A model generated the notes under the pieces. It saw nothing but the letters and a program-made list of their open reading frames with translations. It searched no databases and was not told the DNA's origin. DNA of 64,000 nt from Dyella_B acidisoli (lineage in GTDB: Bacteria > Pseudomonadota > Gammaproteobacteria > Xanthomonadales > Rhodanobacteraceae), in NCBI RefSeq assembly GCF_049532895.1, contig NZ_CP064031.1:496001-560000 (forward strand), written 5' to 3'. Of this stretch, positions 8,167 to 17,504 are shown piece by piece (position 1 is the stretch's first letter; each line of letters starts with the position of its first letter). The translations under genes and the position numbers were made by a program.

Positions 8167-9324
8167 TCAATGGGCCAGGCCGAGGACAGCGGCAATGACT
8201 AGCGCCAGGATCAGCAGCAAAAAATAGAACCACCCAATGAACCAGTATTTCACGCTGGTTATGGCCCAACCCTGGCGGTAAACCCGCTTTTGCATGATCA
8301 GCAGGTAGGCCGGCACCCACAGGATGAGCGGCGCTTGCAGCGCGCCGATTCCGTAGCCTGCCCAGGCCGCGTACGGCTTTAGCCAAGTGGAAAGCATGCC
8401 GACGACGACGATCAGCAGCAGACTCACGAACAGGAAGGCATGGCTGTGCAGGGAGACGATCAAATGCTCCATATAGAGCCGGCGCTTGAAGAGGTAGAAC
8501 AGCTTCAGCAGCAGGGCGAATACCGGTACCAGCACCAGCATGGTGCCGGGAAGCGCCCCGAACATGCCGGTGGTGATATGGTCCAAGGCCTCCTGCCGAT
8601 GCGCGGCGTCGCCATTGTTTAAAGTCTCGATGTTCTGTATCAGATGCTTGCGAAACTCGTTGAACCGGTCATTGGCGAAATCCGGTAACCCCTTCAGGTG
8701 CAATGGCTCGATCGGTCGCTCGGCTTCGGCTTCACTCGGGGCAGGCGGTGCTTTGGCGGATGATGCGCTTGCTGGTGCCCCGAGTTCGGTCAGCCGCGCG
8801 TTGGCTTTTTCGCGCAACTTCTTTTCGGCCTGATCCACCTGGGTCACGATAGAGGCATTGCCGATAGCGCGGGTGGCTTCCAACGTCTCCAGTTTTCGGT
8901 CGAGTTGATGTTGAACCTCCTGTGCAGTTTGTGCATGCGAGAAGTTGTCGTCGTCCAGATCGACCTGCACCACATTTTGATGCCGCTGCTGCACGCGATG
9001 GGCAATCACGTCCGTAGCCAGGTGCAGCACGAAGAATGACAGTAGGCAAAGTACGAACATCAGCCGAAACGGCGCGATGTAGCGCACTCGCCGTCCGCTG
9101 AAGTATTCCAGCGTGAGGAAGCCGGGCTTGAGGAATAGTGCCGGGATGGTGTGCAGGATGCGCCCGTCGATGTGCAGGAACGTCTCGAAGAATTCTTCGA
9201 ACAGTCCGTGCACTGGCCGCACCACGCTATGCACCGACTGGCCGCAATGGTGGCAATACTCACCTTGGAGCTCGGCTTGGCAATTGGCGCAGAGAGCGCC
9301 TTCGTAGGTTGTCAGTTCCTTCAT
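8167..9324 (-). CDS. DUF3667-type zinc-ribbon membrane protein
   Basis: 385 residues. An N-terminal zinc ribbon (Cys12, Cys15, Cys24, Cys27 in CANCQ...CHHCGQ) leads into a conserved segment ending in RVRYIAPFRLMFVLCLLSFFVL, the first membrane span. A charged, probably coiled cytosolic or periplasmic insert of about 150 residues with alanine/proline/glutamate follows, then four further hydrophobic spans in the C-terminal half. This order is that of the DUF3667 family; the function is unknown. Start at ATG 9324 has a GGGGGA ribosome site; ATG 9426 is possible but adds sequence without family character. Divergent from the MATE gene. Confidence 0.8.
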   Translation of the reverse strand: MKELTTYEGALCANCQAELQGEYCHHCGQSVHSVVRPVHGLFEEFFETFLHIDGRILHTIPALFLKPGFLTLEYFSGRRVRYIAPFRLMFVLCLLSFFVLHLATDVIAHRVQQRHQNVVQVDLDDDNFSHAQTAQEVQHQLDRKLETLEATRAIGNASIVTQVDQAEKKLREKANARLTELGAPASASSAKAPPAPSEAEAERPIEPLHLKGLPDFANDRFNEFRKHLIQNIETLNNGDAAHRQEALDHITTGMFGALPGTMLVLVPVFALLLKLFYLFKRRLYMEHLIVSLHSHAFLFVSLLLIVVVGMLSTWLKPYAAWAGYGIGALQAPLILWVPAYLLIMQKRVYRQGWAITSVKYWFIGWFYFLLLILALVIAAVLGLAH

Positions 9325-9488
9325 GCTCGTGTCCCCCGGGTGCAGCGATGAATCTTGGCAGGAGAGCCGAGAACTGGAAACAGGGAACGTCTTGTGCTCG
9401 GTGGAGATGGAGCCGGCGTGAGACATGGGTTTCGTTTCCGCGCTCCGTTCCCTGCACGGTAGAATGGCCAGCCCTGGAGTACCCATCC

Positions 9489-10895
9489 ATGAAACCCATC
9501 CATCTCGACCGAGCCCGGGTTGCACGGGAGATCGGCGCCACGGTGCGCCTTGCCTTGCCGTTGATCCTCGCCCAGCTCGCCGCGATCGGCAGCAATGTGA
9601 TTGATGCCGTGCTGGCCGGCCATGTCGGCGCGCATGTGCTGGGAGCGGTTGCGGTGGGGGCCAGTATTTGGTCGCTGGCGATCGTCAGCGGCATCGGGAT
9701 GATGATGTCGGTGCCGCCGTCGGTCTCGCAGCTCGATGGCGCCGGTCGCCGGCACGAAGCAGGCGAGGTGTTTCATCAAGCGATCTGGATGGCATTGGCG
9801 ATGGGTGTGCTGCTGTGGTTCTTCGTACGGCATGCGGAACCGCTGATCAAGCTGATCGGCGTCTCACCGGGCTTGTATCAGGACGTGGGAGCATTCCTGC
9901 GCGCGATCAGCTGGGGCGCACCGGCGTTGACCTGCTATTTCGCGCTACGCGGCTTGTCCGAAGGGTTGTCGCTGACCCGGCCCTCCATGTATTTCAGCTT
10001 TGGTGGCTTGGCGCTGCTGTTACCGCTCGGCTATATCTTCATGTTCGGCAAGCTGGGGTTGCCGCCGTTGGGTGCGCGCGGTTGTGGCATCGCCACTGCG
10101 ACGGTGCTGTGGATCGAGATGCTGGCGTTCGGCATCTACGTGCTTGTCCATCGCAACTACCAAGGTTTGGGGTTGTTCGATCATTTCGTGTGGCCGGATC
10201 TGAAACGCATTGGCCAGCTGGTGCACATCGGCTTGCCGATGGCGATCACACTGCTGGCGGAAGGCGGCCTGTTTGTGGCGGCGGCGCTGCTGATCGGCAC
10301 CATGGGCGAGGATATGGTGGCTAGCCACCAGGTGGCGCTGAACGTAGCGGCGTTGTTCTTCATGGTGCCGCTAGGGTTGGCGATGGCCATTACCGTGCGT
10401 GTGGGTAATGCAGTAGGGCGTGGTGATCCGTCCGGTGTTCGCTATGCTGGTTTTTGCGGCATCGGCCTCACGCTGGTCACGCAAACGATCTCGGCGGGCC
10501 TGATGTTGGGCTTTCCGCATCTGATTGCTTCGCTCTATACGCATGATCAAACCGTAATCGCGCTGGCGGCTCAATTGCTGTTGCTGGCGGGCCTGTTCCA
10601 GTTTTCGGACGGTATCCAGGTGGCTTCCAATGGCGCGCTGCGCGGCCTGAAGGACACACGCGTGCCGATGGCGATCACGCTGTTCGCTTATTGGATGGTC
10701 GGCATGCCCGTTGGCTGGTGGCTAGCGTTCCATCTGGGTCTTGGCGCGCGGGGTATCTGGATGGGTCTGATCGCGGGCCTGAGCATGGCAGCCTTGTTGC
10801 TGTTCGTCCGGTTCTGGCGGAGCTCTTACCGGCATCAAGCCGGGACGTTTGGCCCTATCGCGCCGGGCGCAGCGGATGCCACCATCACTCCATGA
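9489..10895 (+). CDS. MATE-family multidrug efflux transporter (NorM/MdtK-like)
   Basis: 468 residues with about 12 hydrophobic spans, the size of NorM-type exporters. Features include the first-helix stretch LALPLILAQLAAIGSNVIDAVLAGHVG, the conserved GLPMAITLLAEGGLF opening the second half, and VRVGNAVGRGDP. These inner-membrane antiporters expel cationic drugs using Na+ or H+. The open frame extends far upstream without membrane character, so ATG 9489 is chosen. sppA follows 56 bases later and may be co-transcribed. Substrate cannot be told from sequence. Confidence 0.9.
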   Translation: MKPIHLDRARVAREIGATVRLALPLILAQLAAIGSNVIDAVLAGHVGAHVLGAVAVGASIWSLAIVSGIGMMMSVPPSVSQLDGAGRRHEAGEVFHQAIWMALAMGVLLWFFVRHAEPLIKLIGVSPGLYQDVGAFLRAISWGAPALTCYFALRGLSEGLSLTRPSMYFSFGGLALLLPLGYIFMFGKLGLPPLGARGCGIATATVLWIEMLAFGIYVLVHRNYQGLGLFDHFVWPDLKRIGQLVHIGLPMAITLLAEGGLFVAAALLIGTMGEDMVASHQVALNVAALFFMVPLGLAMAITVRVGNAVGRGDPSGVRYAGFCGIGLTLVTQTISAGLMLGFPHLIASLYTHDQTVIALAAQLLLLAGLFQFSDGIQVASNGALRGLKDTRVPMAITLFAYWMVGMPVGWWLAFHLGLGARGIWMGLIAGLSMAALLLFVRFWRSSYRHQAGTFGPIAPGAADATITP

Positions 10896-10951
10896 CCAGT
10901 ACCGCACGAGCGGTTACGCTGCCGAATCAACCTAGAGGACCTTGAGCGTTT

Positions 10952-12835
10952 ATGAGCACACCACCGCCCATCGGCCGGCCGCGGCAACCGAACGGATTCT
11001 GGGCTTTCCTGCGCGTTTTCGGGCGCGGCCTCAACATCGTGCGGTTGATCGTCATCAACGTGCTGTTCTTCACGTTCCTTGGGTTGTTCCTGTTGGTGAT
11101 CTTGGCCGTTGGTGCGGCAAAGCACGTCAACGACATTCAGGACAGCAGCGTGCTGGTGTTGCGTCCGGAAGGGCGGCTGGTAGACCAATACAGCATCAGT
11201 CCGTTCCAGCGTCTGACATCTAAGCTTTCAGGTGATGAATCGAAAGAAGTGCAGGTGCGCGATCTGGTGGGTGCCATTGACGCGGCGGCCAAGGATTCGC
11301 GCATCACGCGCATCGTGCTCGATCCGGGCCGCGTGCACAGCGGCGGTTTTGCGGCGTTGACCGAAGTGGGCGCGGCGCTGGATCGCTTCCGTGCTGCGGG
11401 CAAGCCAGTGATTGCGTGGGGCTCGGATCTGGATCAGTACCAGTATTACCTGGCGGCCCACGCCGATCGCGTGCTGCTTGATCCGCAAGGCAGCCTGCTC
11501 ATCACAGGTTTGTCGAACTACCGCCTGTTCTATAAGGGTCTGCTCGACAAACTGGGTGTGAGCGTCTACTTGTTCCGCGTCGGGCAGTTCAAGAGTGCGG
11601 CCGAGCCGTTCGTGCTCGATCATGCGTCGCCCGAATCCAAGGAGGCCGACGCTTATTGGATGGGCGGCCTGTGGGACGGCTACATCGGCGACATCGCCAA
11701 GTTGCGCAAACTCGACCCTGCCACGGTGCACGCGGACATCGACAGCTTGCCCGATCGCCTGGCGGCCGCGCAGGGCGATCTCGCCAAGTTGGCGCTCGAC
11801 GAACATCTGATCGACGGTCTTGCCACGCGAGCGGAGCTGATCGACACCCTGCGTTCGCAGGGCGTGCCGGCCGGCAAAGATGGGCATGGCATTCGCAGCG
11901 TAGGTCTGGATCGCTACACGGCTGTCGTGCCTGATCGCGATACGGCAGGGGCTTCCGCGGTGACCGTGGTGGTGGCGGAAGGTGAGATTTCCGGAGGCCA
12001 GCAGACGGCAGGTTCGATTGGCGGCGAATCGACCGCCGCATTGATCCGCAGCGCGCGCGAAAACAAGCGCACCAAGGCGCTGGTGTTGCGCGTGAATTCG
12101 CCTGGCGGCGAAGTGTATGCGGCGGAGGAAATTCGCCGCGAGGTAGCGCTGACGCGCAAGGCCGGTATCCCGGTTGTGGTCTCGATGGGCGACGTGGCGG
12201 CCAGCGGCGGTTATTGGATCTCGATGAATGCTGACCAGATCTACGCCGAGCCCAACACCATCACTGGCTCGATCGGCATCTTCGGCATGTTCTTCACCGT
12301 GCCGGGCGCGCTGAGCAAGCTCGGCATCAACAGCGATGGCGTGGGTACTGCACCGTTGGCTGGCGCTTTCAACATCACCCGGCCGCTCGATCCGAAAGTG
12401 GGCGTGGTGATCCAGTCGATTATCGATAAGGGTTACCGCGACTTCGTCGGCGGTGTAGCGCAGGCGCGGGGCAAGGATTACTCCGCGATCAACGCCATAG
12501 CACAGGGCCGTGTGTGGACTGGCAGCCAGGCACAGCAGCGCGGCTTGATCGACCAACTCGGTGGGCTTGATGCAGCCATTCAAAAAGCAGCGGACCTCGC
12601 GAAGCTGGGTAAGGATTATGCGGTGCGCTACCAAGAACAGCCGATGGGGGTGTTCGAGCGCTTTGTGGTGAACCTCAACGAGTCGGCCACGGCCTCATCG
12701 CTGCAAGGCTATGGCCTGAAATTGCCCGGCTGGTTTGCGCAATTGCAGACAGCGGCGCCGGAACTCGAGATGCTGCGCACGGCGCAGGCGGGACATCCGA
12801 ACGTGTACGCGTATTGCTTCTGCTCGCCACGCTGA
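10952..12835 (+). CDS. sppA: Signal peptide peptidase SppA, 67-kDa type
   Basis: 627 residues. Inner-membrane serine protease that digests cleaved signal peptides on the periplasmic side. One N-terminal membrane span (about residues 30-55) anchors a tandem pair of Clp-like domains. The catalytic dyad is visible: Lys214 in GQFKSAAEPF (first domain) and Ser418 in GDVAASGGYW (second domain), as in Escherichia coli SppA. Length matches the long, duplicated form. A GAGGAC ribosome site sits before the ATG. The last residues NVYAYCFCSPR are cysteine-bearing and look unremarkable otherwise. Confidence 0.93.
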   Translation: MSTPPPIGRPRQPNGFWAFLRVFGRGLNIVRLIVINVLFFTFLGLFLLVILAVGAAKHVNDIQDSSVLVLRPEGRLVDQYSISPFQRLTSKLSGDESKEVQVRDLVGAIDAAAKDSRITRIVLDPGRVHSGGFAALTEVGAALDRFRAAGKPVIAWGSDLDQYQYYLAAHADRVLLDPQGSLLITGLSNYRLFYKGLLDKLGVSVYLFRVGQFKSAAEPFVLDHASPESKEADAYWMGGLWDGYIGDIAKLRKLDPATVHADIDSLPDRLAAAQGDLAKLALDEHLIDGLATRAELIDTLRSQGVPAGKDGHGIRSVGLDRYTAVVPDRDTAGASAVTVVVAEGEISGGQQTAGSIGGESTAALIRSARENKRTKALVLRVNSPGGEVYAAEEIRREVALTRKAGIPVVVSMGDVAASGGYWISMNADQIYAEPNTITGSIGIFGMFFTVPGALSKLGINSDGVGTAPLAGAFNITRPLDPKVGVVIQSIIDKGYRDFVGGVAQARGKDYSAINAIAQGRVWTGSQAQQRGLIDQLGGLDAAIQKAADLAKLGKDYAVRYQEQPMGVFERFVVNLNESATASSLQGYGLKLPGWFAQLQTAAPELEMLRTAQAGHPNVYAYCFCSPR

Positions 12836-12845
12836 GTTCGTTTTG

Positions 12846-12871
12846 CTTCCTCTCCCTTCGGGGAGAGGAAG
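12846..12871. repeat. Dispersed GC-rich hairpin, family B (copy 1)
   Basis: Perfect 11-bp stem (12846-12856 with 12861-12871) closed by a TTCG tetraloop, 10 bases after the sppA stop. The core CCTCTCCC...GGGAGAGG recurs at 48970-48992, 38087-38194 and 54075-54240. It lacks a downstream T tract but may stabilise or terminate the sppA mRNA. Confidence 0.75.
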
Positions 12872-12879
12872 TGAGTTCG

Positions 12880-12990
12880 TCAAACCAAGCGCACCGCTTC
12901 GATATGGTTCCCATCCGGATCGGTCAAGAGCACCGCGTAGTCATTCGGCGCATAGTCCGCGCACACGCCTGGTGCGCCTAGATCTTTCAT
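12880..12990 (-). pseudogene. Remnant of a VOC (glyoxalase-fold) family gene
   Basis: A minus-strand frame ending at a TGA (12880-12882) encodes about 36 residues that read as the C-terminus of a vicinal-oxygen-chelate protein: DLGAPGV, then DYAPNDYAVLL and the hallmark TDPDGNHIEAV. The frame stays open upstream into the end of the ABC ATPase gene (to about 13053), but the expected first 80-90 residues of the family are missing. It looks like a deletion relic left beside the ABC gene. Too short to be a working enzyme. Confidence 0.65.
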
Positions 12991-13024
12991 GAGTGCTGCT
13001 TTCGCCTGGTACGTCGACCGTGGT

Positions 13025-13849
13025 TCAGCCGACTCTTGCGTGAAAATACCCATCCCGCTGCTCCACCCGCATCGGCATATCGAACGCGGCAGTCAGCACT
13101 TCATCGGTCAGCACGTTTGCCTTGCTGCCCCGCCGCAGCAACTGCCCGTTGCGCAGCACAACCACGTGATCGATTTCGGGGAGAATTTCTTCCACGTGGT
13201 GGGTTACCAGCAACAGCGTTACGCCGTGCTGTGCCAACTGACGCAGGCTTTCCAGAAAGCGGCGGCGGCTGGCTGGATCGAGGCCGGCGCATGGTTCGTC
13301 CAGCAGCAGCGCACGCGGTCGATGCACGAGTGCACGTGCGATCAGTACACGCCGTGCCTCGCCGGTGGAAAGACTGGCCATGTCACGGCCAATGAGCTGT
13401 GACGCTTGCACTTGATCCAACGCTTCCGATGCACGCTGGCGCATGGACTCGGTTACTTCGTGCTCGACCCATAAGCCGCGTGCAGCAAAAAAACCGGAGA
13501 CCACGGCGTCGAATACTTCCAGTGGCGACTCTTCATTCGTGTAGTCGCCTTGCACAGCGGGCGAGACAATGCCGATCAGGCTGCGCAGCTCGGTGACGTT
13601 CCAGCGATCGCGCCCGAAGATCCGGATAGCCGGCGGGCCATCCTCGCGTGCTAGTGGATAGAGTTGGCGCGCGATCAAACGGATCAACGTGGATTTGCCC
13701 GATCCGTTGGCGCCGAGGATAGCCGTGTGCTGGCCGGCGGCAAGACGCAAGCTGAGCCTGTCCATGATCAGGCGCTCGCCGCGTTGCACGCTGGCTTCGT
13801 GGATGTCGAGCAGGGGAACGGTTTCGGGGTGTGTGGCGTCGGGACTCAT
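13025..13849 (-). CDS. Orphan ABC transporter ATP-binding protein (ModF/YlmA-like)
   Basis: 274 residues, a single nucleotide-binding domain. Walker A GANGSGKST at 46-54, a Q-loop around IVSPAVQGDY, the signature LSTGEARR, Walker B RALLLDEP, and a switch histidine in LVTHHVEEI are all intact, so it should hydrolyse ATP. The LSTGE signature and the HHVEEI tail resemble single-domain ATPases such as YlmA and the halves of ModF. No permease or binding protein is adjacent, so the partner is unknown and a non-transport role is possible. Confidence 0.85.
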   Translation of the reverse strand: MSPDATHPETVPLLDIHEASVQRGERLIMDRLSLRLAAGQHTAILGANGSGKSTLIRLIARQLYPLAREDGPPAIRIFGRDRWNVTELRSLIGIVSPAVQGDYTNEESPLEVFDAVVSGFFAARGLWVEHEVTESMRQRASEALDQVQASQLIGRDMASLSTGEARRVLIARALVHRPRALLLDEPCAGLDPASRRRFLESLRQLAQHGVTLLLVTHHVEEILPEIDHVVVLRNGQLLRRGSKANVLTDEVLTAAFDMPMRVEQRDGYFHARVG

Positions 13850-13928
13850 GCCCGAACCTTGCCTGCAACACAGGACGATGGCAAGGCATGGACGTACGGA
13901 CGCCTAAACGTCCACACGTGAATTCATT

Positions 13929-14144
13929 TCATTGCCCCTGTTGTTCGATCTGCTTGTCCTGCTCGGCGGCATGCTTGTCGACCAGCTTCTGCACATCCTT
14001 CGCACGCTGCTCGTCTTGCTTCATGGCGTCCCACGGCGCGCTGGGCTGCGCGGCAGCGGCCTTGGGGTCGGATTGCGGTGCGGGTGGTTTGTTGCTGCAA
14101 GCACTCAAGGCCAGCAGGCAGAGCAATGTGGCGGTGGTTCTCAT
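13929..14144 (-). CDS. Small putative lipoprotein
   Basis: 71 residues. A signal peptide (MRTTATLLCLLALSAC) ends in a lipobox LSAC, then a proline/alanine-rich linker and a charged, probably helical tail rich in Lys, Asp and Gln (DEQRAKDVQKLVDKHAAEQ). No known domain was recognised. An upstream ATG at 14183 would place 13 polar residues before the signal sequence and is less likely. Downstream of nothing obvious; 79 bases separate it from the ABC ATPase gene. Confidence 0.65.
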   Translation of the reverse strand: MRTTATLLCLLALSACSNKPPAPQSDPKAAAAQPSAPWDAMKQDEQRAKDVQKLVDKHAAEQDKQIEQQGQ

Positions 14145-14254
14145 GGCGCGACCTCGATCAGCATGGGGCAAGTGTCCCGCCACCTGCCGCTGAGAACAAG
14201 TCGCCTCGGCAGACGAGCTATGCAGAAACCGAACAGAGGTTCTAAGCTCCGCCC

Positions 14255-15037
14255 ATGAACAGCCGCATTGATGCTTGGCAATTGCAGGAACATACCGCGC
14301 TGATTACCGGTGCCAGCAAGGGCATCGGCTATGCGACCGCGCGCGAGCTTGCCGGATTGGGCGCGGATTTGTTGCTGGTGGCGCGTGATGACGACTACCT
14401 GGAACAGGTTCGCGTGGAATTGACGGACGACTATCCCGGCATCGAGGTGCTGGCTTTGGCCGCCGACGTAAGCCAGGCGGAGGATCGTCTGGCGGTGTTC
14501 GATTGGGTGGCTGATCTGGGCACACCGCTCTCCATTCTTATCAATAATGCGGGTGGCAATGCGCCAAAGGCTACGCTCGATTATGACGAAACCGAATACC
14601 GCGCAATTTTCGAGCAGAACCTGTTTTCCGCCTACGAGATGTGCCGGCTCGCGCATCCGCATCTGACCCAGCACGCCAATGCGGCGATCGTGAACGTGGG
14701 CTCGGTCTCCGGTGTCACCCATGTGCGCACGGGTTCGCCTTACGGCATGGCCAAGGCGGCGCTGCATCAGCTCACGCGCAATCTCGCCGCCGAGTGGGCC
14801 ATCGATGGCATTCGCGTCAACGCGGTAGCGCCGTGGTACATCCGCACGCAGCGATCCGAACCGGCGCTGGCCGATGCCGATTACCTTGACGAGGTGCTGG
14901 ACCGTACTCCATTGCGGCGCATTGGTGAACCGGAAGAAGTGGCGGCCGCCATCGCGTTTCTCTGTCTGCCCGCTGCGAGCTACGTCACTGGGCAACTGCT
15001 GGCGGTCGATGGCGGGTTTTTGAACTACGGGTTCTGA
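14255..15037 (+). CDS. Short-chain dehydrogenase/reductase (tropinone-reductase-like SDR)
   Basis: 260 residues, classical SDR. Cofactor motif TGASKGIG at 18-25, NNAGG, catalytic serine in VGSVSG, the YxxxK pair in YGMAK, and a C-terminal GQLLAVDGGF typical of the family. The sequence NPxxxDG-like WYIRTQ region after VNAVAPW resembles plant-type tropinone reductases and bacterial relatives; the true substrate is not deducible. NADP preference is suggested by the basic/Arg residue after the second strand (VARDD). Divergent from the small lipoprotein gene. Confidence 0.88.
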   Translation: MNSRIDAWQLQEHTALITGASKGIGYATARELAGLGADLLLVARDDDYLEQVRVELTDDYPGIEVLALAADVSQAEDRLAVFDWVADLGTPLSILINNAGGNAPKATLDYDETEYRAIFEQNLFSAYEMCRLAHPHLTQHANAAIVNVGSVSGVTHVRTGSPYGMAKAALHQLTRNLAAEWAIDGIRVNAVAPWYIRTQRSEPALADADYLDEVLDRTPLRRIGEPEEVAAAIAFLCLPAASYVTGQLLAVDGGFLNYGF

Positions 15038-15146
15038 GTACTCGCACTTTTCCACAACGATTGGGGAAAGCCTGGTGGCAACCCTGTGGATAAAGCTTCA
15101 CGACGCTTGTGCGGCAATCACTTGCATGACATTGCGCAGGTTTTGC

Positions 15147-15776
15147 TCAGCAGTGACTCAATTCGGCGAGTAGCTCTTTTTCACGCTGCTGCAGGGTTGG
15201 TTGATCCGCCTTGAACGCGCGCGACAGTTTGCGCTCGTTGTCGTCGTATTGATCGCGTAGCGTGGCGCATGTGTCTTGCTGCGTAAGGGGCTCGCATTGG
15301 TCCTGCATCAGCACGTAGTTGCTGGCGATCATCGCTGCGTTTGCTTTCACGCCGGGGGTGATGTGCCCGAGTGGCGTCGGGACTATGCCGGTCATCGCCA
15401 GTGGCGCGTAATAGGGCTGGGGGTTGCCGTTGCTGCTCAGGTAAGTGGTGTGATCCGTGGCGCGCGCGCACCGATACATCACGGAGGGTGGCGTGCTTGG
15501 CAGGGGTGCGGGTATTGCCCGTGTAGCCATCGCCTGAGGTGATGGTGAGTTGGGTGTTTGCGGCAAAGGCGAAGAAGCTGGCCCGCTATCGTCCAGCTGC
15601 ATGGTTTGCTGTTGTTGACCGTGCGCGCAAGGTGTTCCCTGATAAATCAGCTGACCGTTCGCGGTGCGGCACTTGTATACGGTAAGCGTTTCCGCTCGAA
15701 CGGGCGTGGGCAGCGGCAACTCAAGCAGAGGAGCCAGGAAGCCCATCGACACGATGAGTGCGCAAAAGCGGTTCAT
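15147..15776 (-). CDS. DUF4124-type periplasmic protein
   Basis: 209 residues. A hydrophobic signal sequence with a likely cleavage after VRA (about residue 28) is followed by VYKCRTANGQLIYQGTPC, the short beta-rich unit that defines DUF4124. A proline/serine-rich linker then joins a C-terminal half with six cysteines, including the last residue, likely disulfide-bonded in the periplasm. Function unknown. The gap to the SDR gene on the other side contains one TGTGGATAA box. Confidence 0.75.
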   Translation of the reverse strand: MNRFCALIVSMGFLAPLLELPLPTPVRAETLTVYKCRTANGQLIYQGTPCAHGQQQQTMQLDDSGPASSPLPQTPNSPSPQAMATRAIPAPLPSTPPSVMYRCARATDHTTYLSSNGNPQPYYAPLAMTGIVPTPLGHITPGVKANAAMIASNYVLMQDQCEPLTQQDTCATLRDQYDDNERKLSRAFKADQPTLQQREKELLAELSHC

Positions 15777-15807
15777 ACCGCGATTCTACGCGCGCTTGTT
15801 CGGGGAA

Positions 15808-16752
15808 TCAGAAGTCCACGTTGTGCTCTTCTGCGGCAAAGCCAATCGTTACCGCACCTTCGCCCACGTTGACCATGCCGGTAATGCTCATCGGCGCTTG
15901 CATCAGGGTTACACCGCACTCCTGACAGGCTTGAACCAATTGATCGTAGCCCGGCAGCTTCGGCAATTCGCTCAGGTCGCCGCCATACGCCGTGCACATC
16001 ACCGGCACCAGCAAACCGGCGCGCACGCGGTCGGCTGCGTAACTGAACAGTGCTTCGCAACCATGCTCCCAGCCGCGTACCTTGCCGACCGGCGTAGTCT
16101 CGCCGCGGTAGCCGCGGAGCAGCGGCTTGATGTCCAACGTGGAGCCTAGCACCGCGCTGAATAGCCCTACGCTGCGGTCGCCCTTCTTCTTGGCGCGGGC
16201 GCGAAGGTAATACAGATCGCGCGGCAACATGTAGCCGTAGGAATTCTCGGCGATATACGCTAGCCGTTCGCGCATCGCAGCGGGTGTTTCATTCGCTTGA
16301 ATCAGGCGCACTGCTTCGACCACGCACGGTGCGGAACCGGTAAACAGGCTGCGCGTATCCAGCACACGCATCAGGAAGGGGCCGGTGATGCCGGCAGGCT
16401 CACGCACTTTGCGGTAGTTCTTCAACACCGCAAAGCTGGCCTTGATCACGTTGTCGTAAATCGCACTGCGTCCGGCAGTGATGGTGAGGCAGAACACGCA
16501 GTCCTTCTCCAGCACCAACTTGTCCAGGAACAGCTTCTGCACGTCATCCACCGAGCACGGCTCGGTTTCCGCCGAGTGGCTGCGGCTGCCCAGGTTGAGG
16601 TTCAAAAAACGCTCAATTTCGGCCGGATTGCGATCGTCCTTGAAGGTGGACTTGTCAACCGTCACTGCGATGGGCATGACGGCGATGTCGTGTTGCTGCA
16701 GAAAGTCCTGTGGCAGATCGCAGGATGCATCGATAGCCAGGCCCATTCGCAT
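15808..16752 (-). CDS. DegV family protein (fatty-acid-binding, FakB-like fold)
   Basis: 314 residues. DegV proteins bind a fatty acid in a pocket between two alpha/beta domains; in firmicutes FakB presents it to the kinase FakA. Visible are the opening LAIDASCDLPQDFLQQHDIAVMPI (family consensus TDSxxDLP), the LDTRSLFTGSAPCVVEAV segment with the conserved Ser/Gly region, and GTTLDIKP-like GSTLDIKPLLRGY. Slightly longer than usual (about 280). No FakA partner is in the window, so the role in this organism is unclear. ATG 16752 is chosen with GAGGA upstream; the frame is open for 32 more codons. Confidence 0.82.
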   Translation of the reverse strand: MRMGLAIDASCDLPQDFLQQHDIAVMPIAVTVDKSTFKDDRNPAEIERFLNLNLGSRSHSAETEPCSVDDVQKLFLDKLVLEKDCVFCLTITAGRSAIYDNVIKASFAVLKNYRKVREPAGITGPFLMRVLDTRSLFTGSAPCVVEAVRLIQANETPAAMRERLAYIAENSYGYMLPRDLYYLRARAKKKGDRSVGLFSAVLGSTLDIKPLLRGYRGETTPVGKVRGWEHGCEALFSYAADRVRAGLLVPVMCTAYGGDLSELPKLPGYDQLVQACQECGVTLMQAPMSITGMVNVGEGAVTIGFAAEEHNVDF

Positions 16753-17504
16753 ATTTCTTGATTTCCTCACCTTCAGTGTGCGCGGCGAACATAGCATGCG
16801 ATGGCATAAGGTGTTGCCGCACTGCGCCAAGGTGGACGATCGGGACAAGGTGATGGCTGTGGTTTTTATTCAACGCGTTCGTTGATTTGATCGAGTGAAA
16901 CTGCAAGCAGACGCAGCCGCCTTCTGAGCAATCGACTGATAACCGTCGGAGAGGTGAGACGAACGGCAGACCAAGGTGTGCGTGCCTGAACTTTCCTTTT
17001 CGACCGGAAATCGCGGTTGCTGTAGGGCAGCAATTTGCGATCAGTCCTTCTGGATCACCGCTGGGATGACCAAAAGGTCTGTTTATTTCGAAAAATAATA
17101 CGTTTTGTTAAGAATTCATTAGATTAGTGAGGCTTGATGTGGGTTCTCGCAGATAAAGAAGGTGGTCTTGCGGTGGATTCCACCGTGTGCGGATCGCGCA
17201 ATACCAGGAGAAGGTTGCCAGAGAAGCTAAGACGCCAGGCAAATCAGTCATGACACCTCGCGCCAAATTGCACGCAAAGCCTGATGAAAATTGTTGAGCG
17301 TGCAGCCCACAAGACTATGCAGATATAGGGACACACGTTGAGCATTGCGTGGTTGATGCGATAACGCGTTATTCGAGCAAGTGCGAACACGAACGTTCAC
17401 GTACGCTCTAAGATTGAGTGCACCTGAGATTTGGCATTCTGCCGGCGTGGCGTCGCCGGTCATGCACAGCGAGGTTCGCTGTGTCGAATAAGAGCTACGA
17501 GAAA
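16753..17504. other. Intergenic region without a credible gene
   Basis: About 750 bases between divergent degV-like and AMP nucleosidase genes. It contains an AT-rich stretch around 17070-17125, unlike its GC-rich surroundings, and a small hairpin CGGTGG-ATT-CCACCG at 17171-17185. The short open frames on both strands lack ribosome sites or recognisable motifs. It probably holds the promoters of both genes and could hide a small RNA; nothing specific can be assigned. Confidence 0.4.

Noticed and set aside
11228..12634. 468-codon open frame antisense to sppA
   Set aside because: Lies entirely opposite an intact, motif-complete sppA; its translation is His/Arg-rich without domain signatures, as expected for antisense in GC-rich codons.
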